A stretch of DNA of 64,000 nucleotides, taken from positions 82,789,470 to 82,853,469 of the forward strand of contig OW121848.1 in assembly GCA_933228895.1 (NCBI GenBank). The letters are read 5' to 3'. Made by a program: the position numbers and the translations under genes. Shown in pieces: positions 59,770 through 64,000 of the stretch. This stretch comes from Platycnemis pennipes (Eukaryota > Arthropoda > Insecta > Odonata > Platycnemididae). Under the pieces are notes generated by a model, which saw only the letters and a program-made list of their open reading frames with translations, searched no databases and was not told where the DNA came from. Position 1 is the stretch's first letter; each line of letters opens with the position of its first letter.

Positions 59770-61130
59770 CTGAAAATTAGAGAGAAATTCTATAGTCAAA
59801 TTTAAATATGATTATCCATCACTTAATCAACACCACTGCCATCCACAGGACAATAAAATTATACGAATACAAATTTAAGGAACGGTAAAGGTCGCAATTG
59901 AGCCAAATAACTTCGTTATACGGAAAATTAACTTACAGCTATGAAAAATACTACACAGAATAGTTAAATATAAATAACAGATCCCCTAAAATTACGAAGA
60001 GTCATTGTTATACGGTTTATCTTTCTAGATACAGCAAATTTATGCTTCTCGAATGACAGGCATTGAAAAACCAAGACCATGAGTACCTACCGTTTGAAGC
60101 AGAACCTTTATTGTTCTAATTATCTACAAAGTGTGTGAAATATCCCGTTCTGAAAATTCTACGGCAATTAACACTAGGAGGACGGTAATCCATCATTTGA
60201 CGGTTTTAGATTGTTGTTTTTCTCCTATCACTTAATTCTCCTTTCACGACGGCTACCCGTCAACTGATCTCTGGGATTTTTAAATCGTCTTGAAATGCTA
60301 TTTTAAAAATTGCAACTGATACTTAAACATCATACCAATGAAAGCCATATACTTATTTAATGTATATTTCGATAAATGAGGAAAAGAAATGCCCAAAGAC
60401 CAGGCCCACTTTAAAACGTATTTTGATGTTTTTATTACAATATGTGTCCAGAGACCTAATAACGGGTATTTGCTCTAAGTACTTTATCTCATAAGTGGAG
60501 TAATTTATTGCAGAAAACGAATCCAATTGGGTGATATCCACCCACAGATGACCTTTTACTGATGAAATGGTTTACATATCACTAGACACCGGAAAAAATA
60601 GCATGCTGCGCGACGCGACTTTTCTGCGAAAATTCGGGATAAAAGCGAAATATCTGCGAATTTAGTAAATGTGCGAAAAATATGCGAAATGAGGTTATGA
60701 ACACAAAAAAACTAGTAGAAAATGGCAATAAAAATATCTTTACATGTTTGTCTTTATGAAATATTTCATTTTTATACATTAAAACTATGATTATTATCAT
60801 TTGAACATAAAATTAGCATATTTTCAACTTAAGCGTTGTAAAAATAGTAAGGTTATACCGGGCAATGAGCAGAGGAGCGTTGTTTCACCTTTTTCAGTAA
60901 AAAAAAGTTGTATTACACGTTACTGCAAAACAAAACTTATTGAAACTTGTTTTATACTGTGAAAACTGCATTGAATAAATAAAATTATTTTGTTGAGAAA
61001 TGTTTGAAGTTGGATAACTGCTTGCGCTGGTCGGCCAGCGACGCAGCTCAATATTATCATGTTGTTTATGTTATCCTTAATTACTCCGGAACATTTATTT
61101 TATTTTACTGGGTAATGGATGCGAATTACA
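59770..61130. other. non-coding upstream sequence or 5' intron
   Basis: AT-rich. At 60615-60690 the motif TGCGAAA/TGCGAATT recurs about six times, which may be a decayed subterminal repeat of a DNA transposon. No gene supported. Confidence 0.4.
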
Positions 61131-61140
61131 ATATTTTCAG

Positions 61141-61436
61141 ATGACTCGAGGGTTTTTGGGTTTCCTCCGCGTTGATTCATCCCTCTGGACGACAGTTATG
61201 TCGGTATTCTAGACGCCATCTTTAGGTCCGAAGATCGCGTCCCATCAAATGACCTTTGTATTCTTTGTGTATATTTTCTATATCTTCTTGCAATATATAT
61301 TTCCTATATCTAATTTCCGATACTTCGGACCTGAAGATGCCGTCTGGAATGCCGAAGAAACTCGTCCAGTAGGATGAACCAACCCTCGGAAACCCTAGAG
61401 TCTTCTAATCACCGCTTAAGCCTTCGCAGCAACTAG
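61141..61436 (+). mobile_element. hammerhead-bearing mini-retroelement, copy 9
   Basis: A 296-bp unit between a 10-bp direct repeat AATATTTTCA (61131-61140 and 61437-61446). It is an inverted repeat: the left arm (GACTCGAGGGTTTTTGGGTT .. GGACGACAG) mirrors the right arm (CTCGTCCAGTAGGATGAACC .. CTAGAGTC). A core lies on each strand, one per arm. Confidence 0.65.
61326..61378 (+). ncRNA. hammerhead ribozyme-like core, copy 9
   Basis: Plus strand: CUGAAGA, U, a weak stem II GCCGUCUGGAAUGCCG, then GAAGAAACUCGUC, where helix III is ACUCGU with C at the cleavage position. Three bases separate stem II from GAAAC, so it fits the consensus less well. The opposite arm has a degraded minus-strand core (CUAAAGA .. 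AUAAC, 61233-61190). Confidence 0.45.
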
Positions 61437-61805
61437 AATATTTTCAATTTAGGCGTAAATACAATTTGTGGATTCTCATGATGCAACTCGCACTGATGTA
61501 GGGAAACATCGGATTACCGTTTCTACGATAGATACAATGATGAAAAATCGCGATGTGATTTAGAAACATGGTAGACATACACATACTAATAATGTGGACA
61601 GTAAGAGCTTTTTTTTCGCACTATAAGACAGTTATGAATGACAGTGCAGACATCTGTAGAAAATAATAAAATGTCAAGAAATCTTGGTATGAAGGAATGC
61701 CAACTTGGAAAAGTGGTTTTTAGGTTCTAGATCGTCAAATTTCGCCGTGAATGGCTTCGTCATAAAAGAAAAGGCATTACAAAATTTGGGAATTATAGAC
61801 TTGAC

Positions 61806-61838
61806 ATTTTAATCAACCCTGGTTGGGTTGATTAAAAT
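61806..61838. repeat. perfect 13-bp hairpin
   Basis: ATTTTAATCAACC, a 7-nt loop, then GGTTGATTAAAAT. Confidence 0.55.
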
Positions 61839-62221
61839 ATTGGTAGAAATATATTGTAAAAATAAATCAGGACAACTCGATACTTTAAGAAATAATTAAT
61901 TATTGCTCAAATTCAGTTTATCAGTGTTTCTTATTTATATATTTACTCTATATTGTTAAATTATGCATGTAAAACTGAAAATTGTCCTTCGCTAACTATT
62001 TGCATTTTCCAGGAATTTACACCTTTTACTAGCGGTCCCTTTAAAATGATAAATAAAGGGTTTTACCCTATACGTATTTAGGAGTTTCACTTGGGAAAGA
62101 TGGGACGCAATACTATTACTGTGTTTGAATAAGCTCAAACATACAGTGGTAATGGACTTTACACTTTCGATAGGAAAATGCTTATTTGTAAGCATCGCAA
62201 TGTAAGGGTAGCGTGGGAGAA

Positions 62222-62501
62222 AAAAACATCATTGTGAAGCATATAGTCAGTGAAAAGCACATAATGGCTCTCAGGGCACAAATTCAGTTTTTCACAGAAA
62301 ATGCCAAGACAACTGTTAATTTGTCAAAATTGCTGGAGGCTCATCCTACCCCACGGAACATATCCTGTACCCAAAGCTGAAATCAATTGTATTGAGCTTC
62401 AGGCCATTCTTGAATGGCATTTTGGAAAGAAGACTTCAGCTGCTCTGAAAGATTTTTATGAGGTTGAGAGTGCACTGATGAAAGATAAATTCAGGTGTTA
62501 G
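62222..62501 (+). pseudogene. unidentified frameshifted coding remnant
   Basis: Two abutting frames read like ordinary protein: KHIMALRAQIQFFTENAKTT to LEAHPTPRN, then in the next frame YPVPKAEINCIELQAILEWH and FGKKTSAALKDFYEVESALM, ending at a stop (62501). A single indel near 62355 would join them. I do not recognise a family. It could be a retrocopy or a transposon gene fragment. Confidence 0.3.
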
Positions 62502-62617
62502 CTTTGAAATGTGAAGATAAACTTGTCAAAAGTATAGTCAAGTTAAATTTAATCCCTTAAATACTATAGATACTAACAATCTAGTTGCATGAGATCCTAT
62601 CGTTGTTTGTTTGCATG

Positions 62618-62702
62618 TCAATAGTGCATGCTTGGTGATATTCACCCCCTGCCACACACCCTTGCGGTGGCTTGCAGGGTATCGCGTAGATGTAGATGTT
62701 CC
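62618..62702 (+). repeat. dispersed short repeat, complete copy
   Basis: Contains AGTGCATGCTTGGTGATATT, CACCCCCTGCCACACACCC, GCGGTGGCTTGCAGGG and GTAGATGTAGA in one uninterrupted block. It is the reference for the split copy at 7025-7590. Confidence 0.5.
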
Positions 62703-64000
62703 CCATAACTGGCTTGGATTTTATTTAGGTACTTGAACCTGGAAACAATCTTTGATATGATCAGTAGGTATTGGCATGAAGTCGTATTGAATTATAAAAT
62801 AAAACAGCCGTAAACTAGATGACAATTCTTTTAAATAATCATTTTTTCTAAAGTAAATTAGCTAAAAACTTCGTGAAAGTTTTTTAAACTCATTTTCTCA
62901 TTATAAAAAAAATTATGGTGTCAGATTAATTTGTCATAATAGGGATTGCATGAGTTTAAACAAAGTTATTGATTGAAGTAATGATATATTTGCATATTGT
63001 GCAAACAAGCTTAAGAATTGATATATAACTCTAGGCTATTCGATTATAAAAAATAGATGATAATTTTGGAAAATATAGACGCTATTTTTTCCGGTCCCTA
63101 CAGATTACCATTTCTAATGCATTAATTTTGCTTAGCGTCTGAAATGTGGCATAATATCATCGATTATTGTAATGCGTGTTGCATATCCTCTTTGACCATC
63201 GCAATTAACAGGTAATAATACGATTAAAATCATGCTCAAAGATTACAAGAGTTCCAATTGGGAAAAAAGTGTGAACTTCCTAAAATTCTGTGCTAATGGG
63301 CAACTGTTAGGGAATAAAATAAAACATAGGCCGTCAATTGTCGGTTGGCCGCATTTAGTGGTGAGCACTCCCTAGTATTTATAGTGTTAAAGTATCTGAG
63401 GCCCGTTATAGGAAAAATTGACATTTTCAAACTTCGCAAACACCAAAGTTACAACGTCAGAACCAAGAAAATAAAAAATTTTTACAAGCCAAAGTCGATT
63501 CATCGCAGGTTACGACGCGAACGTGTGTCATAATCAGGAGATGACTCTTTCGAAGCCTCCTAGAACACGGCACATATTTTCCCAACCACAATTTCACTAA
63601 AGTTTATAAATATTTTTCGCGAATGATGGTAATGGCATTAAACATGAATCTATGTCAGGAATGTTTTTCATGCAGCACACCTGACGGAGATAACTCCGCA
63701 AATTTCAAGCCCAGTGGAACACGTCTGGCCGTAAAGAATCCTTTCTGAAAACTCATCTCACAAGCGAATGTAAAACTGGAGTAAAATACGACTGGAGCTT
63801 TAAGAACGGGAAAGAGGGAGAGATAATAGAAATATCACACGAACCGAAGTGAGAAGAGCCGAAATACTTTACGAGGTGGTCGTCATCAACTTCATGGCCG
63901 TCTACTTCCGCAAACTATTGGTAGGTTCAGATTTTCCTCGTGAGGTATTTCGAAGCGTAGTGAAAAGATATATGAGACATTGAAAAAATTCTCGCAGAAC
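62703..64000. other. non-coding stretch
   Basis: AT-rich, with no gene, leader exon or element that I can support. Confidence 0.4.

Noticed and set aside
1..64000. CRISPR arrays, bacterial operons, ribosome-binding sites
   Set aside because: Introns, eukaryotic transposons and pol III boxes show a eukaryotic nuclear genome. No regularly spaced repeat array was seen.

Overview
The window looks like a large, repeat-rich insect (or at least arthropod) nuclear genome. It has spliceosomal introns of 1.2 kb to more than 37 kb, an AT-rich background with GC-rich coding exons, and decayed mariner, PIF/Harbinger, hAT-like, pogo/jerky-like, LINE and Penelope-like sequences plus tRNA-derived repeats. 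I could not place it to order.

Only one host gene is well supported. It lies on the minus strand and enters from the right. Three exons join with compatible phases: 59769-57939 (5' leader and start codon at 59606, ends in phase 0), 56787-54780 (phase 0 in, phase 1 out) and 37484-37034 (phase 1 in, phase 2 out). Together they encode about 1375 residues of a mostly disordered protein with acidic, polyglutamine and polyproline tracts and a few folded-looking islands. I do not recognise the family. The reading frame is open at 37034, so the 3' end lies further left, either in exons I could not find or outside the window. The 5' leader starts at a splice acceptor, so at least one non-coding exon lies further upstream. 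Everything from 37033 to 1, and most of 54779-37485, reads as intron.

Mobile elements fill much of the introns. The most striking set is nine loci carrying a hammerhead-ribozyme-like core (CUGANGA, stem II, GAAAC, then a mostly self-complementary helix III and a non-G base at the cleavage position). Six sit in short elements of about 150-300 bp flanked by 10-16 bp direct repeats, which means they inserted as discrete units. They have interrupted other elements, including a LINE (45.9 kb), a TTAA-flanked DNA transposon (12.8 kb) and probably a mariner (51.4 kb). A Penelope-type GIY-YIG endonuclease fragment lies at 56.9 kb, and Penelope-like elements are the known carriers of minimal dimeric hammerheads.

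The densest nest is 47670-52008, a mariner with TA-flanked terminal repeats. It was split by a tRNA-derived SINE, by a 2.6 kb PIF/Harbinger element (broken transposase pieces plus a frameshifted MADF-BESS gene), by a 65-bp patch copied from that Harbinger and flanked by a 16-bp duplication, and by a hammerhead locus. Other elements are a 429-bp hAT MITE with a perfect 8-bp duplication (43033-43461), a 1.4 kb hAT-like element (21816-23213), a foldback with 37-bp perfect arms (30788-31051) and a foldback with arms of about 120 bp (1476-2208).
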